Shown: piece after piece, positions 1-8,240 of the stretch
Layout of the letters: the number at the start of each line of letters is the position of its first letter
Position numbering within the stretch: the stretch's first letter is position 1
Origin: a bacterium
Lineage (GTDB): Bacteria > Patescibacteriota > Minisyncoccia > UBA6257 > WO2-44-18
Assembly: GCA_023244815.1 (NCBI GenBank)
Contig: JAHFLQ010000006.1
Location: 1-43,357, forward strand
Length of the DNA stretch: 43,357 bases
Direction: 5' to 3'
Made by a program: the position numbers and the translations under genes
The notes under the pieces: generated by a model
The model's input: the letters and a program-made list of their open reading frames with translations, nothing else
The model's database searches: none
What the model was told of the DNA's origin: nothing

Positions 1-63
1 TACCTCTTTATTGATGATGGGAAGTACCCATCTTAACCGTTCTTCCTTAATTGTTTTTGCCAT
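1..63 (-). CDS. Partial 5' end of a probable IS481-like transposase/integrase
   Basis: On the minus strand an ATG at 63-61 opens a frame that stays open to the window edge (21 codons, beginning MAKTIKEERLRWVLPIINKE). I recognise this as resembling the N-terminus of helix-turn-helix integrases of the IS481-like type, in which a short charged helix precedes the DNA-binding domain. The catalytic DDE domain would lie outside the window. The fragment is very short, so the family call rests on resemblance of one motif only. It could instead be any small HTH protein. Confidence 0.38.
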   Translation of the reverse strand, partial: MAKTIKEERLRWVLPIINKEV

Positions 64-114
64 ATGTATAGCCATTTCCCCATTCTAGGGAAAACCGCCA
101 TATGTGCCTGCACA
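1..114 (-). mobile_element. Possible terminal part of an insertion sequence
   Basis: If the minus-strand frame at 1-63 is an IS481-like transposase, the sequence just upstream should hold the element's terminal repeat. Read on the minus strand, position 114 starts with TGTGCAGGCACATATGGCGG, which begins with the TGT typical of IS481-family ends. The other end and any target duplication lie outside the window, so the boundary is an inference. Confidence 0.22.
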
Positions 115-127
115 TTACCCAACGCAC

Positions 128-157
128 TTGACAAATAACTATATTATATGCTAAGAT
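128..157 (+). promoter_or_regulatory. Promoter of the 58-residue zinc-ribbon gene
   Basis: TTGACA at 128-133 is followed after 18 bases by TAAGAT at 152-157, with an extended TG one base before the -10. Transcription would start near 164, giving a leader of about 18 bases that carries the SD at 173-179. Confidence 0.6.
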
Positions 158-181
158 TTGGACAGCAATTTTGGAGGTGCG

Positions 182-358
182 ATGAGCGAAAATGGCGTGC
201 TGTACCTGTGGCTGTGGCGGTGCGATGCTTGTGAATCCGTTCAGGAAACGGCCGATCAGCGATCGCCTCAGTCTTGCAAAAAGTGCAGTGGCGCTGTCTT
301 CGGTCTGGTCAAGTCAGCAGCGGCCCAAAACCAGCCGAACGTTAATAAGACCCGATAA
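182..358 (+). CDS. Small zinc-ribbon protein, function unknown
   Basis: A 58-residue protein starting at the ATG at 182, chosen because GGAGGTG lies just upstream (173-179) and a good promoter precedes it. A longer frame from a TTG at 158 would put the start almost at the transcription start. The protein has two CxxC pairs about 17 residues apart (CDAC and CKKC), the pattern of a one-zinc ribbon, then a polar tail. I do not recognise a family. It is transcribed alone, ends inside its own terminator, and converges on tgt. Such rubredoxin-like or ribbon proteins often bind nucleic acid or other proteins, but nothing here shows which. Confidence 0.6.
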   Translation: MSENGVLYLWLWRCDACESVQETADQRSPQSCKKCSGAVFGLVKSAAAQNQPNVNKTR

Positions 359-371
359 AGTCGGGTTTTAT

Positions 372-372
<1 letters not shown>
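350..372 (+). terminator. Terminator between the zinc-ribbon gene and tgt
   Basis: ACCCGA (350-355) pairs with TCGGGT (361-366), followed by a T-rich run. The zinc-ribbon stop codon lies in the loop. The hairpin could also serve convergent tgt transcription, though the U-run is weaker in that direction. Confidence 0.7.
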
Positions 373-2095
<1,723 letters not shown>

Positions 2096-2108
2096 AAAGG
2101 ATACCGCT

Positions 2109-2137
2109 ATAATATCAAATAATTGCCCTTGTGTCAA
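2109..2137 (-). promoter_or_regulatory. Promoter of tsaC-tgt
   Basis: On the minus strand TTGACA (2137-2132) and TATTAT (2114-2109) are separated by 17 bases. The predicted start lies near 2102, a few bases before the tsaC ATG. The -35 overlaps the -35 of the divergent tRNA-Glu promoter. Confidence 0.75.
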
Positions 2138-2157
2138 ATCGAAACGTTTGATAGGAT
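2129..2157 (+). promoter_or_regulatory. Promoter of tRNA-Glu
   Basis: TTGTGT (2129-2134) and TAGGAT (2152-2157) are separated by 17 bases. The predicted start, near 2164, is three bases before the mature tRNA. It shares -35 bases with the divergent tsaC promoter. Confidence 0.5.
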
Positions 2158-2166
2158 ATGGTTATT

Positions 2167-2238
2167 GCTCTTATCGTCTATCGGCTAGGACGCTGCCCTC
2201 TCACGGCGGAAAGATGGGTTCGACTCCCATTGAGAGCA
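2167..2238 (+). tRNA. tRNA-Glu (anticodon CTC)
   Basis: The full cloverleaf can be drawn: acceptor GCTCTTA pairs with TGAGAGC, the anticodon arm is CTGCC-CTCTCAC-GGCGG (anticodon CTC, reads GAG), the T arm is ATGGG-TTCGACT-CCCAT, and the discriminator is A. CCA is not encoded. A strong terminator follows three bases later, so this is a single-gene transcript. Confidence 0.92.
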
Positions 2239-2240
2239 TC

Positions 2241-2277
2241 AAAAGAAAATGCCCCGCTTGTCGGGGTATTTTCTTTT
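2241..2277 (+). terminator. Terminator of tRNA-Glu
   Basis: A long hairpin, AAAAGAAAATGCCCCG pairing with CGGGGTATTTTCTTTT around a four- to five-base loop, whose 3' arm supplies the U-rich tract. It is nearly symmetric and could work in both directions. Confidence 0.85.
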
Positions 2278-2286
2278 GCATATTCA

Positions 2287-2395
2287 GGAGTCGAACGCCG
2301 GAGCGATTTTTCCAGCAAGAAAAATCGTGAGGCGGTGCCCAGACCGAGTCTGCCGACGGGCAGACAAGAGTCGCGGGCGACTCCCATTGAGAGCA
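2287..2395 (+). repeat. tRNA-Glu-derived fragments downstream of the gene
   Basis: The last 18 bases of the tRNA gene (2221-2238) recur exactly at 2378-2395. Ten bases of the T arm also recur in inverted orientation at 2287-2296. Between them are two small hairpins (CGATTTTTC around 2300-2322, and GTCTGCC-GACG-GGCAGAC at 2348-2365). A duplicated tRNA 3' end is what integration at a tRNA gene leaves behind, but no integrase gene is present. Confidence 0.6.
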
Positions 2396-2426
2396 CAAAA
2401 ATAAAAACCGCCTACTTTGAGGCGGT
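2394..2426 (-). terminator. Terminator of the 100-residue hypothetical gene
   Basis: On the minus strand ACCGCC (2426-2421) pairs with GGCGGT (2412-2407), followed by TTTTTATTTTT. The gene's stop codon lies within the stem-loop. Confidence 0.85.
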
Positions 2427-2714
2427 GTGGCATACTGCATTATAGATTCTTCCGTTAACGATCCGGATGGTAACGGTTTTTCTGGCACGTTTAGAACTAC
2501 CAAAGATATCCAGCAGATTGTCGATGTAATCTTTACAAATAATCACCACGTCTTTGATGTGCCGGAGTCCGTCAAAAAGAAATAAGTTGCACTCTTTCTT
2601 TCTTTTGTGAACAGACACAGCTACCGCTTTCAGAATGGAGTCCTTGGCTTTGCCAGTGTAATGTATAAGTCCCCATTCCTGGCATGGGGGACAAAACCAA
2701 ACGGCCTTTCCCAT
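2412..2714 (-). CDS. Hypothetical protein, 100 residues
   Basis: The start is the ATG at 2714, which has an AAAGGAG SD seven bases upstream. A GTG two codons earlier sits too close to that SD. The protein begins MGKAVWFCPPCQEWGLIHYT, with one CPPC pair near the N-terminus. A lysine/arginine-rich middle and a hydrophobic beta-like segment (DVVIICKDYIDNLLDIFG) follow. A single CxxC is not enough for a zinc ribbon unless it pairs with other residues or another chain. No signal peptide or membrane segment is visible. It has its own promoter and terminator downstream of the dcw cluster. I do not recognise a family. Confidence 0.65.
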   Translation of the reverse strand: MGKAVWFCPPCQEWGLIHYTGKAKDSILKAVAVSVHKRKKECNLFLFDGLRHIKDVVIICKDYIDNLLDIFGSSKRARKTVTIRIVNGRIYNAVCHTASK

Positions 2715-2743
2715 AATCACGCTCCTTTCTATTTCCGTTCCTC

Positions 2744-2772
2744 ACTATACAACTTCCACCTACCAAAATCAA
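2744..2772 (-). promoter_or_regulatory. Promoter of the 100-residue hypothetical gene
   Basis: On the minus strand TTGATT (2772-2767) and TATAGT (2749-2744) are separated by 17 bases. The leader is about 25 bases long and carries the SD. Confidence 0.55.
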
Positions 2773-2810
2773 GACGGACAATTAAAATAAAGGGCGAGAA
2801 GAAAGGTGAG

Positions 2811-4043
2811 CTATATCTGTCGAATTTCTTCAACTACTTTTTCTAACTCCATCGCGTGTGAAGCCTTTACTAAAATCAAATCCCCTTTCTTGATCAAGTC
2901 CTGCACTGTCTGAAGCGAATCTTCCACTACGTCAAAACTGCAAATGTTTTTCTTGGCAAGGCCGGCTTTGCTAGCGGCATCGGCAATGAAGCGGGCGCGA
3001 GGACCAACAGTTACCAAAATATCCACTGCCTTGGCGGCAAACCTGCCTATATTCTCATGCGCCTCGATTGTATATTTCCCAATTTCTAACATATCACCAA
3101 GCACGGCGATCTTTCTTTTGGTTTTTAGATCTTTCAACGTTTCCAACGCCGCGTGCGTGGAAGGCGGCGAGGCGTTATAACTATCGTCAATGATCCAGCT
3201 TTCTTTCACGCCCGGCACTAACCGGCCGCGGCCTGGTGATACGCGGTAGTAATTCAACGCTTCGGAAATCTTTACTAAATTCATACCAAAAGCTAGGCCA
3301 ACTGCCGCGGCCGCGGCAGCTGCGTATGCCTGCGCCCTGCCAAATGCGCCGTCCAAACGAACCGGCACGAAATTGCCGCCATATTCCAGTTTGAAAGAAA
3401 TCCCAGCCGGTTTGCCGTCTTCGGTTCGATTTTCAAAATTGGTAATTCTAACCTCCGACCCCTCGCTAAACCCGTAAGTAATTACATGGGCGCGGGTGTG
3501 TTCGCGCATTTCGTATACCGCCTGGTCGTCATAGTTTAATATAGCGAATCCCACTGCCGGCAGGGCTTCCACTAGCCGAGACTTTTCTCGCGCCACTGCG
3601 TCAGATCCGCTATAAAATTCCACGTGCGGCGGTATGTCTCCGATTGCGGTAACCACCCCGATCTGAGGCCTTACCAGCTCCAGCAGATACTTTAGATCGC
3701 CCGGCCGGTCAGCGGCGTATTCCAGAACTAAAAGCTCCGGATAGGACCGGCCGAAGATAAGCCTGAAAAAAGATACGAAGATAACTTTAAACCAAAAAAT
3801 GGCTCCGCTGACTTTCTCCCAATCACCTAAAATCGCGAGCGGCAAACCAAATTCATTATTAAAATTGCCGGCAGATGGACGGGTTTTCCGGATAGATCGT
3901 AAAACAGTGATTACCGCTTCTTTAGTGGAAGTTTTGCCAACCGTGCCGGTAATACCAACAATGCCCGGCTGGTATTTCCATATTGCCCATCGCGCCAGAA
4001 ATCGAAGTTTCCATTTTAAAATATTTTTTAGCTGTTTTTTCAT
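2811..4043 (-). CDS. murF: MurF-like Mur ligase (UDP-MurNAc-tripeptide:D-Ala-D-Ala ligase), N-terminally short
   Basis: Adds D-Ala-D-Ala to UDP-MurNAc-tripeptide in peptidoglycan synthesis. The 410-residue protein has the ATP-binding loop GITGTVGKTSTKEAV near residues 29-43. It also has the MurF signature GNFNNEFGLPLAIL, a central-domain DDSYNASPPS motif and a C-terminal ligase domain (VLGDMLEIG). Most MurF proteins are about 450 residues with an N-terminal UDP-substrate domain of 80-100 residues. Here a basic, tryptophan-containing helix of about 27 residues leads straight into the ATPase domain. It follows ftsI by 15 bases and is the last gene of the dcw transcript. No SD is visible. Confidence 0.87.
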   Translation of the reverse strand: MKKQLKNILKWKLRFLARWAIWKYQPGIVGITGTVGKTSTKEAVITVLRSIRKTRPSAGNFNNEFGLPLAILGDWEKVSGAIFWFKVIFVSFFRLIFGRSYPELLVLEYAADRPGDLKYLLELVRPQIGVVTAIGDIPPHVEFYSGSDAVAREKSRLVEALPAVGFAILNYDDQAVYEMREHTRAHVITYGFSEGSEVRITNFENRTEDGKPAGISFKLEYGGNFVPVRLDGAFGRAQAYAAAAAAAVGLAFGMNLVKISEALNYYRVSPGRGRLVPGVKESWIIDDSYNASPPSTHAALETLKDLKTKRKIAVLGDMLEIGKYTIEAHENIGRFAAKAVDILVTVGPRARFIADAASKAGLAKKNICSFDVVEDSLQTVQDLIKKGDLILVKASHAMELEKVVEEIRQI

Positions 4044-4058
4044 AGTCTTTGCTGACTA

Positions 4059-5654
4059 CTAGTGACTGGTCGCTAAATTATCCGCCGGAATATTATAGTA
4101 GTTTAATATAAACTGCGCTAGCTCGCGAAACGCCGGCACCACCGTCATGCCAGCCAACGGCGCTCCTTTGGGTTTATCAATCTTCATCAAGATGGTAAAT
4201 TTTGGAGCAGAGGCCGGCGCGAACCCGGCATAGCTGTGGATATATTCGTCTTCATAGCCGCCCTTTTTAAAATCGGGTACTTGGGCGGTTCCGGTTTTTC
4301 CCGCGATTTCATACCCAGGGATCTGAGCGATGCCCGCTTTCCGCACCGCCGAAACCATCATTCCCGCAACCTTTTGCGCGGTATTCGGAGAAAGAACGCT
4401 CCGCACCGATTGCGGTTGAGTGCTACTGGTCAGGTAGGGCTTCATCAACGTGCCGCCGTTAGCAATAGCAGAAATGGCACCGATCAGCTCGATGGGCGTC
4501 ACGGAAACACCTTGGCCAAAAGATGCGTTAGCAAAATTTATTTCCCGAAAAGCGGCCTTGAGGTTCGCTAATTTGCCAACTATCTCGCCAGGCATCCCAA
4601 TGCCAGTTGGCTTATCAAGTCCAAATTTCAAAAGGTAGTTATAAAAGATATCATGTCCGGTTTTCTTTTCCGCGAACGCGGCGCCGATATTGATGGATTG
4701 CTCGATTACTTCGGTCATCGTCACTGTGCCGTGCGCTTTTTTGTCCCAGTTTTTGATCGTTTTCCCATTCAATACCAGACTGCCAGAGTCGTAAAATGTG
4801 GTGTCGGGGGTAATTTTCCCGCTGTCGATGCCCGCAGACATCGTTAACACTTTAAAGACGGAACCTGGTTCGTACACGGTCTGAATCGCGGGATTGATGA
4901 AGTTTTTCAGTGATGATTTGGAGTAGTCGTTGGGATCGAAATTGGGATAACTCCCCATGGCCAGAATCTTGCCAGTTTTGGGATCCTGAACAATGACCGT
5001 GCCGCTGACAGCGGCATATTGGTCAATCAGTCCTTTCAAAATCTTTTCCGCCTGCGACTGAATATTAATATCGACGGTTAAAACCAAATCTTTCTTTTGC
5101 AATAAATTTTCGTAATACGACTCCAGGCCGTATCGCCCCTCTTGCGCTCCATTAGTTTCATTGGGACCGACAAAGCCCAGCACGTGGGCGGCTAACGGAC
5201 CAAATGGATAAAAACGGAAATAGGCCGAGTCAACATAGACACCCTTGATGCCGAGAGATTTTATTTTAGCGACTTGCTCACTGCTGGCTTTGGCCAACAG
5301 CAATTTGTAAAGATCTTTGGGGTTTTTGAGTAAATTTTTCAGTTTGGCGCTGTCCGTTTTTAAAACCAGCGCTAGTAATTCTGTCGCTTCGTCAACGTCG
5401 GAGATTTCCTTGGGTACAGCGTAAATAACCGGATATTCGCGGTTAATGGCGGCTGGTATTTTATTGCCGTTTTTGTCCGTAAAATAAATGCCTCCTCTCT
5501 TTTCAACGTTAGTACTGCTAAGTTGATTCTGGGAGGCGGCGCGAGCGGAATAATAACCGCTCTTTTTGACCTGCAAAGTATAGATATTAAAAACAAGGGC
5601 GGAATAGCTACCGAAAATGATCGCGGTAATTATCCATAGGCGCCAATTTTTCAT
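4059..5654 (-). CDS. ftsI: Division-type penicillin-binding protein (peptidoglycan transpeptidase)
   Basis: Cross-links septal peptidoglycan. The 531-residue protein has one N-terminal membrane segment (about residues 6-26), then the PBP dimerisation domain (RGGIYFTDKNG near 53). The transpeptidase domain follows, with the SVFK nucleophile motif (S265), SIN (S320-N322) and KTGTAQ (453-458). Length and order match class B PBPs such as FtsI. Its ATG overlaps the ftsL stop (ATGA), so translation is coupled. The last residues (NLATSH) and the following spacer come from a short repeat, ACTAGTGACTGGT or close to it, also seen in rnhB, suggesting that the natural tail was replaced. Confidence 0.95.
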   Translation of the reverse strand: MKNWRLWIITAIIFGSYSALVFNIYTLQVKKSGYYSARAASQNQLSSTNVEKRGGIYFTDKNGNKIPAAINREYPVIYAVPKEISDVDEATELLALVLKTDSAKLKNLLKNPKDLYKLLLAKASSEQVAKIKSLGIKGVYVDSAYFRFYPFGPLAAHVLGFVGPNETNGAQEGRYGLESYYENLLQKKDLVLTVDINIQSQAEKILKGLIDQYAAVSGTVIVQDPKTGKILAMGSYPNFDPNDYSKSSLKNFINPAIQTVYEPGSVFKVLTMSAGIDSGKITPDTTFYDSGSLVLNGKTIKNWDKKAHGTVTMTEVIEQSINIGAAFAEKKTGHDIFYNYLLKFGLDKPTGIGMPGEIVGKLANLKAAFREINFANASFGQGVSVTPIELIGAISAIANGGTLMKPYLTSSTQPQSVRSVLSPNTAQKVAGMMVSAVRKAGIAQIPGYEIAGKTGTAQVPDFKKGGYEDEYIHSYAGFAPASAPKFTILMKIDKPKGAPLAGMTVVPAFRELAQFILNYYNIPADNLATSH

Positions 5655-5941
5655 CTAGCTGATAAATACTCCGGCTTTTTTTCGCGAACTAATCCTAACT
5701 TTCCCGCCAGTTGATCGACATTTTGCAGCTCCAGCTTCGCGTAAAGCTGTTTCTTGAACTCGCTGACCGAAATCTGCAAATTTTCTATATTCTTACCCGC
5801 ATCTTTCAGCTCATGAGACAAGCGGACGTTCTGGCTATAAGCGAAAATGCTGAAAACTGCCTCAATCAAAACTAGGCTGGTTATCATTAACCAAAGAAAG
5901 CTGACTTTAAATTTATTTTTTTTGGGCTCAATAATGGTCAT
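5651..5941 (-). CDS. ftsL: FtsL-like division protein
   Basis: A 96-residue bitopic membrane protein: a basic cytoplasmic N-terminus (EPKKNKFK), one hydrophobic segment (about residues 14-34), then a predicted coiled coil rich in leucine and asparagine. This is the architecture of FtsL/DivIC proteins, which connect FtsB/DivIC to the FtsWI synthase. Sequence conservation in this family is low, so the call rests on topology and on its position between rsmH and ftsI. It overlaps both neighbours by four bases (ATGA type). Confidence 0.82.
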   Translation of the reverse strand: MTIIEPKKNKFKVSFLWLMITSLVLIEAVFSIFAYSQNVRLSHELKDAGKNIENLQISVSEFKKQLYAKLELQNVDQLAGKLGLVREKKPEYLSAR

Positions 5942-6762
5942 AATAATTGTGCCACCCGTAATTTCGCCGAACGTGACCTCGGGTTGGTCGCGACTTCTTC
6001 AGCAGATGCGGTTATCGGTTTTTTAGTTAACACCTTCATAACGCCGGCTTTGGCGTAATCCCGAAAATAGTTTTTTACGATCCGATCTTCAAGTGAATGA
6101 AAGGAGACGATTGCCACGCGACCACCCGTCTTTAGAATCTTCGGCAAATCCTGTAAAGCTTTTTCTAGATTTTCCAGCTCGTGATTCGCGTAAATCCGCA
6201 AGGCTTGAAAAGTTCTGGTCGCCGGATGGATGCGCCCATGCTCATAACTTTTTGGGGTAGCGCTTTTGACTATTTCCGCCAGTTGTCCAGTAGTTTCTAT
6301 GGGACCGCTCTTTCGGATCTTTTCCTTAATCGCGGCGGCAATTTGTTTGGCGTATCGTTCCTCTCCATAGTTTTTGATGGTATCCGCCAGCCATTCTTCG
6401 CTTAGATTGCGTAGAATTTCTTTCACTGGTTTTTGTTTGGAATCATAGGTCATCAACAGCGGTTCGTCTTTTTGGAAACTGAATCCCCGGCCGTTGCTTA
6501 ACTGCTCGGAAGAAAATCCCAAATCCAACAACAACCCGTCGGCTTTTCCTAAATTTTTATTTCTCAAAATTTCCGCCAAATCGGCATAATTTTCGCCAGT
6601 GTTTTCCCAGTCGATCGCCAGCAGCCTTCCTTTCGCGGCAATTTTTTCTTCAATGGCCTTAGCGTGTCCGTAGGCGCCGGCCGTACCATCAATGAAAAAT
6701 TCTCCCGGTTTCGGATCCAATGCTTCGATAACCTCTTTTAAAAGAACGGGCCTATGTGGCAT
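5938..6762 (-). CDS. rsmH: 16S rRNA (cytosine-1402-N4)-methyltransferase
   Basis: Methylates N4 of C1402 in the ribosomal P site using S-adenosylmethionine. The start is taken at the ATG at 6762 (MPHRPVLLKEVIEAL, the usual family N-terminus). The frame continues upstream, but only through mraZ-overlapping sequence. Of 274 residues, the family motifs are FIDGTAGAYGHA (SAM loop), LLLDLGFSSEQL, GRGFSF, HPATRTFQALRI and IVSFHSLEDRIVK. It starts four bases after the mraZ stop and overlaps ftsL by four bases, the classic mraZ-rsmH-ftsL-ftsI order. Confidence 0.96.
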   Translation of the reverse strand: MPHRPVLLKEVIEALDPKPGEFFIDGTAGAYGHAKAIEEKIAAKGRLLAIDWENTGENYADLAEILRNKNLGKADGLLLDLGFSSEQLSNGRGFSFQKDEPLLMTYDSKQKPVKEILRNLSEEWLADTIKNYGEERYAKQIAAAIKEKIRKSGPIETTGQLAEIVKSATPKSYEHGRIHPATRTFQALRIYANHELENLEKALQDLPKILKTGGRVAIVSFHSLEDRIVKNYFRDYAKAGVMKVLTKKPITASAEEVATNPRSRSAKLRVAQLL

Positions 6763-6766
6763 CGCT

Positions 6767-7198
6767 TTAGATGCCCAGCTCCCCCAACTTTTCGGCAATG
6801 TCATCGGAGGAGGCTTCGGTTTGGGATTTGTAGGTCTTCCAGGAGGCTTCGTCCCAGATTTCGATTCGGTTATAAACTCCGGCAAATACTGCCTGCTTTT
6901 TTAATCCGGCGTATTGGCGCAAATATTCTGGTACAAGAATTCTCCCCTGCCCGTCAAATTCCACTTCAACAGCGCCGGCCAGCATAAGCCGGGAAAAGGC
7001 GCGCGCCTTGGATTGCGAAAGTGGCAAGGCCATTAGTTTCTGCGCGAGCGTGTCCCAATCGGTTTTGTTGTAAATGAAAAGACTGCGATCCAGCCCCCTT
7101 GTGAGGATCGCGCCTTCGCCAAGTTTTTGCCGAAACTTAACAGGTAGGGCAACCCGTCCCTTGGCATCCAAGCTATGTGTGTATTCCCCTATAAACAT
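6767..7198 (-). CDS. mraZ: MraZ transcriptional regulator
   Basis: Ring-forming DNA-binding protein of the AbrB-like swapped-hairpin fold that autoregulates the dcw operon. The start ATG at 7198 gives MFIGEYTHSLDAKGRVALP, matching the family N-terminus, with a GGGGAT SD. An in-frame GTG or ATG nine codons earlier would lie inside the operator. The 143-residue protein has two MraZ repeats, each with the DAKGR / DGQGR core (near residues 12 and 84). Direct evidence for autoregulation is the array of GTGG boxes just upstream. Confidence 0.95.
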   Translation of the reverse strand: MFIGEYTHSLDAKGRVALPVKFRQKLGEGAILTRGLDRSLFIYNKTDWDTLAQKLMALPLSQSKARAFSRLMLAGAVEVEFDGQGRILVPEYLRQYAGLKKQAVFAGVYNRIEIWDEASWKTYKSQTEASSDDIAEKLGELGI

Positions 7199-7216
7199 AT
7201 CCCCAGATACGGCAGT

Positions 7217-7282
7217 TATCCCCATATTTATCCACTTTTCACCACCGTAACTACACTATACCCCACTTTAAATGGAAGCCAA
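7217..7282 (-). promoter_or_regulatory. dcw promoter with MraZ-box operator
   Basis: Minus-strand -35 TTGGCT (7282-7277) and -10 TATAGT (7260-7255) are 16 bases apart. From 7266 downward the sequence falls into five ten-base units (GTGGGGTATA, GTGTAGTTAC, GGTGGTGAAA, AGTGGATAAA, TATGGGGATA). These carry GTGG-like cores at 10- to 11-base spacing. MraZ is known to bind TGGG-type direct repeats at ten-base periodicity, so this is very probably its operator. It overlaps the promoter and the first transcribed bases. Confidence 0.75.
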
Positions 7283-7375
7283 AGCTAAAATGTGCATAAC
7301 TTAAAGCTCAGCTTGTGGCCTTTTGATGTTGTCGGTTATGCTAAAATTAATTTAGTTCTTAGAAGGGGGTTGCGT

Positions 7376-7846
7376 ATGGTGAGCCCGCCGGACCCGCTCG
7401 CGGTAAGCATATTTGAGTTGATCGGCAAAGAACCGCCGGCACCGGAAGTGGTAAACCGAACTTTTGATTTATTCCTTCACGCGCTCAATAACAAAATTGC
7501 GCAAGTCCACAGAGTAAAAAATCTTTATTATCCCGGTACTGTAAAAGAGTGGACGCTTATAGGATATTCGGCTGACCGAATAAAACTGCCGCTTTGGGGA
7601 TTGCAGATGACCGACAGGATTTACATCAATCATAACGCCGATAAAGAAGGTGCTATCCGAATCTTGATTCACGAATTGCTGCACTTTCTCTTTGAATTTG
7701 CTGACCATCAAAAAGAAGAAAAGGCAGTAACCGAAATTGAGCGTCGGCTCTGGAGAAGGTTTTCCCACGCGCAAATAGAAATCCTCTGGCAATACGTTCC
7801 ACGCAAAGTGACACTGACAATCGTCGATCATGAACCTAAAAAATAA
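7376..7846 (+). CDS. Small zincin-type metallopeptidase, function unknown
   Basis: The start is the ATG at 7376, preceded by AGAAGGGGG; the frame extends further upstream without an SD. The 156-residue protein has HELLH (H99, E100, H103) in a hydrophobic helix, the HExxH zinc-binding and catalytic motif. It is followed by glutamates at about 114-121 (KEEKAVTEIERR), one of which could be the third zinc ligand as in minigluzincins. No signal peptide or membrane segment is seen, so it is probably cytoplasmic. An extended -10 (TGCTAAAAT, 7339-7347) lies upstream but lacks a good -35. It is a single-gene unit, divergent from mraZ. Substrate unknown. Confidence 0.72.
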   Translation: MVSPPDPLAVSIFELIGKEPPAPEVVNRTFDLFLHALNNKIAQVHRVKNLYYPGTVKEWTLIGYSADRIKLPLWGLQMTDRIYINHNADKEGAIRILIHELLHFLFEFADHQKEEKAVTEIERRLWRRFSHAQIEILWQYVPRKVTLTIVDHEPKK

Positions 7847-7875
7847 ATTCCGACAAGCGTCGGAATTTTTATTTT
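7846..7875 (+). terminator. Terminator of the zincin gene
   Basis: ATTCCGAC (7847-7854) pairs with GTCGGAAT (7859-7866) around AAGC, followed by TTTTATTTT. Confidence 0.9.
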
Positions 7876-7876
7876 G

Positions 7877-7948
7877 TGCGCCTTGCTGGGATCGAACCAG
7901 CGACCTTTCCGATGTGAACGGAACGCTCTGCCATTGAGCTAAAGGCGC
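7877..7948 (-). tRNA. tRNA-Val (anticodon CAC)
   Basis: Minus-strand cloverleaf: acceptor GCGCCTT pairs with AAGGCGC, D arm contains AGCTCAATGGCAGAGC, the anticodon arm is TTCCG-TTCACAT-CGGAA (anticodon CAC, reads GTG), and the T arm is GCTGG-TTCGATC-CCAGC. The discriminator is A and no CCA is encoded. Its promoter is fused to the terminator of the upstream gene. Confidence 0.93.
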
Positions 7949-7964
7949 GCCCATGCTGACATCT

Positions 7965-7996
7965 GAAATAATAAGCCCCCGCTTTCGCGAGGGCAA
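7965..7996 (-). promoter_or_regulatory. Overlapping terminator (8017 gene) and promoter (tRNA-Val)
   Basis: On the minus strand CCCTCGC-GAAA-GCGGGGG (7993-7976) is a seven-pair hairpin with a GNRA loop followed by CTTATTATTT, a terminator for the zinc-ribbon gene. The same bases supply -35 TTGCCC (7996-7991) and -10 TATTAT (7973-7968), 17 apart, for tRNA-Val. Confidence 0.7.
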
Positions 7997-8016
7997 GTAG
8001 GTTCGTCGCTGCGACT

Positions 8017-8214
8017 CTAGCCGCGCTTGCAGGAGAAACACTGCCTGCCGGAGTTGTAGACACTCAACTGCTTCCGGCAGTTGCGGCACCATCTCCCCTT
8101 CTTGTACCGCTTCGCCTCAGGAACATCTCCTGTCGACGGCACCGCTGTCACGTAACCGCAGCGAGGGATTACTATATTCTCCTCCTGTTCCTGTTCTTTT
8201 GTGAACAGCCCCAT
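8017..8214 (-). CDS. Small zinc-ribbon protein, function unknown
   Basis: A 65-residue protein; the ATG at 8214 is chosen for its AAGGAG SD and because the promoter lies just upstream. The C-terminal half carries WCRNCRKQLSVYNSGRQCFS: two CxxC pairs 13 residues apart, typical of a single zinc ribbon. The N-terminal half is acidic (EQEQEEN) with one more cysteine. The protein ends in a basic tail. No partner gene is in its transcript. The LSVYN core looks like a conserved small-ribbon family, but I cannot name it or a function. Confidence 0.68.
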   Translation of the reverse strand: MGLFTKEQEQEENIVIPRCGYVTAVPSTGDVPEAKRYKKGRWCRNCRKQLSVYNSGRQCFSCKRG

Positions 8215-8240
8215 GTGTTTCTCCTTAAAATCTAATAGAG

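Noticed and set aside
2096-2137. Upstream TTG start for tsaC (14 extra residues)
   Set aside because: The codon coincides with the -35 of a good promoter, so the mRNA would not contain it.
2158-2503. Several frames across the tRNA-Glu region
   Set aside because: They cross the tRNA, its terminator and repeat fragments and have no SD.
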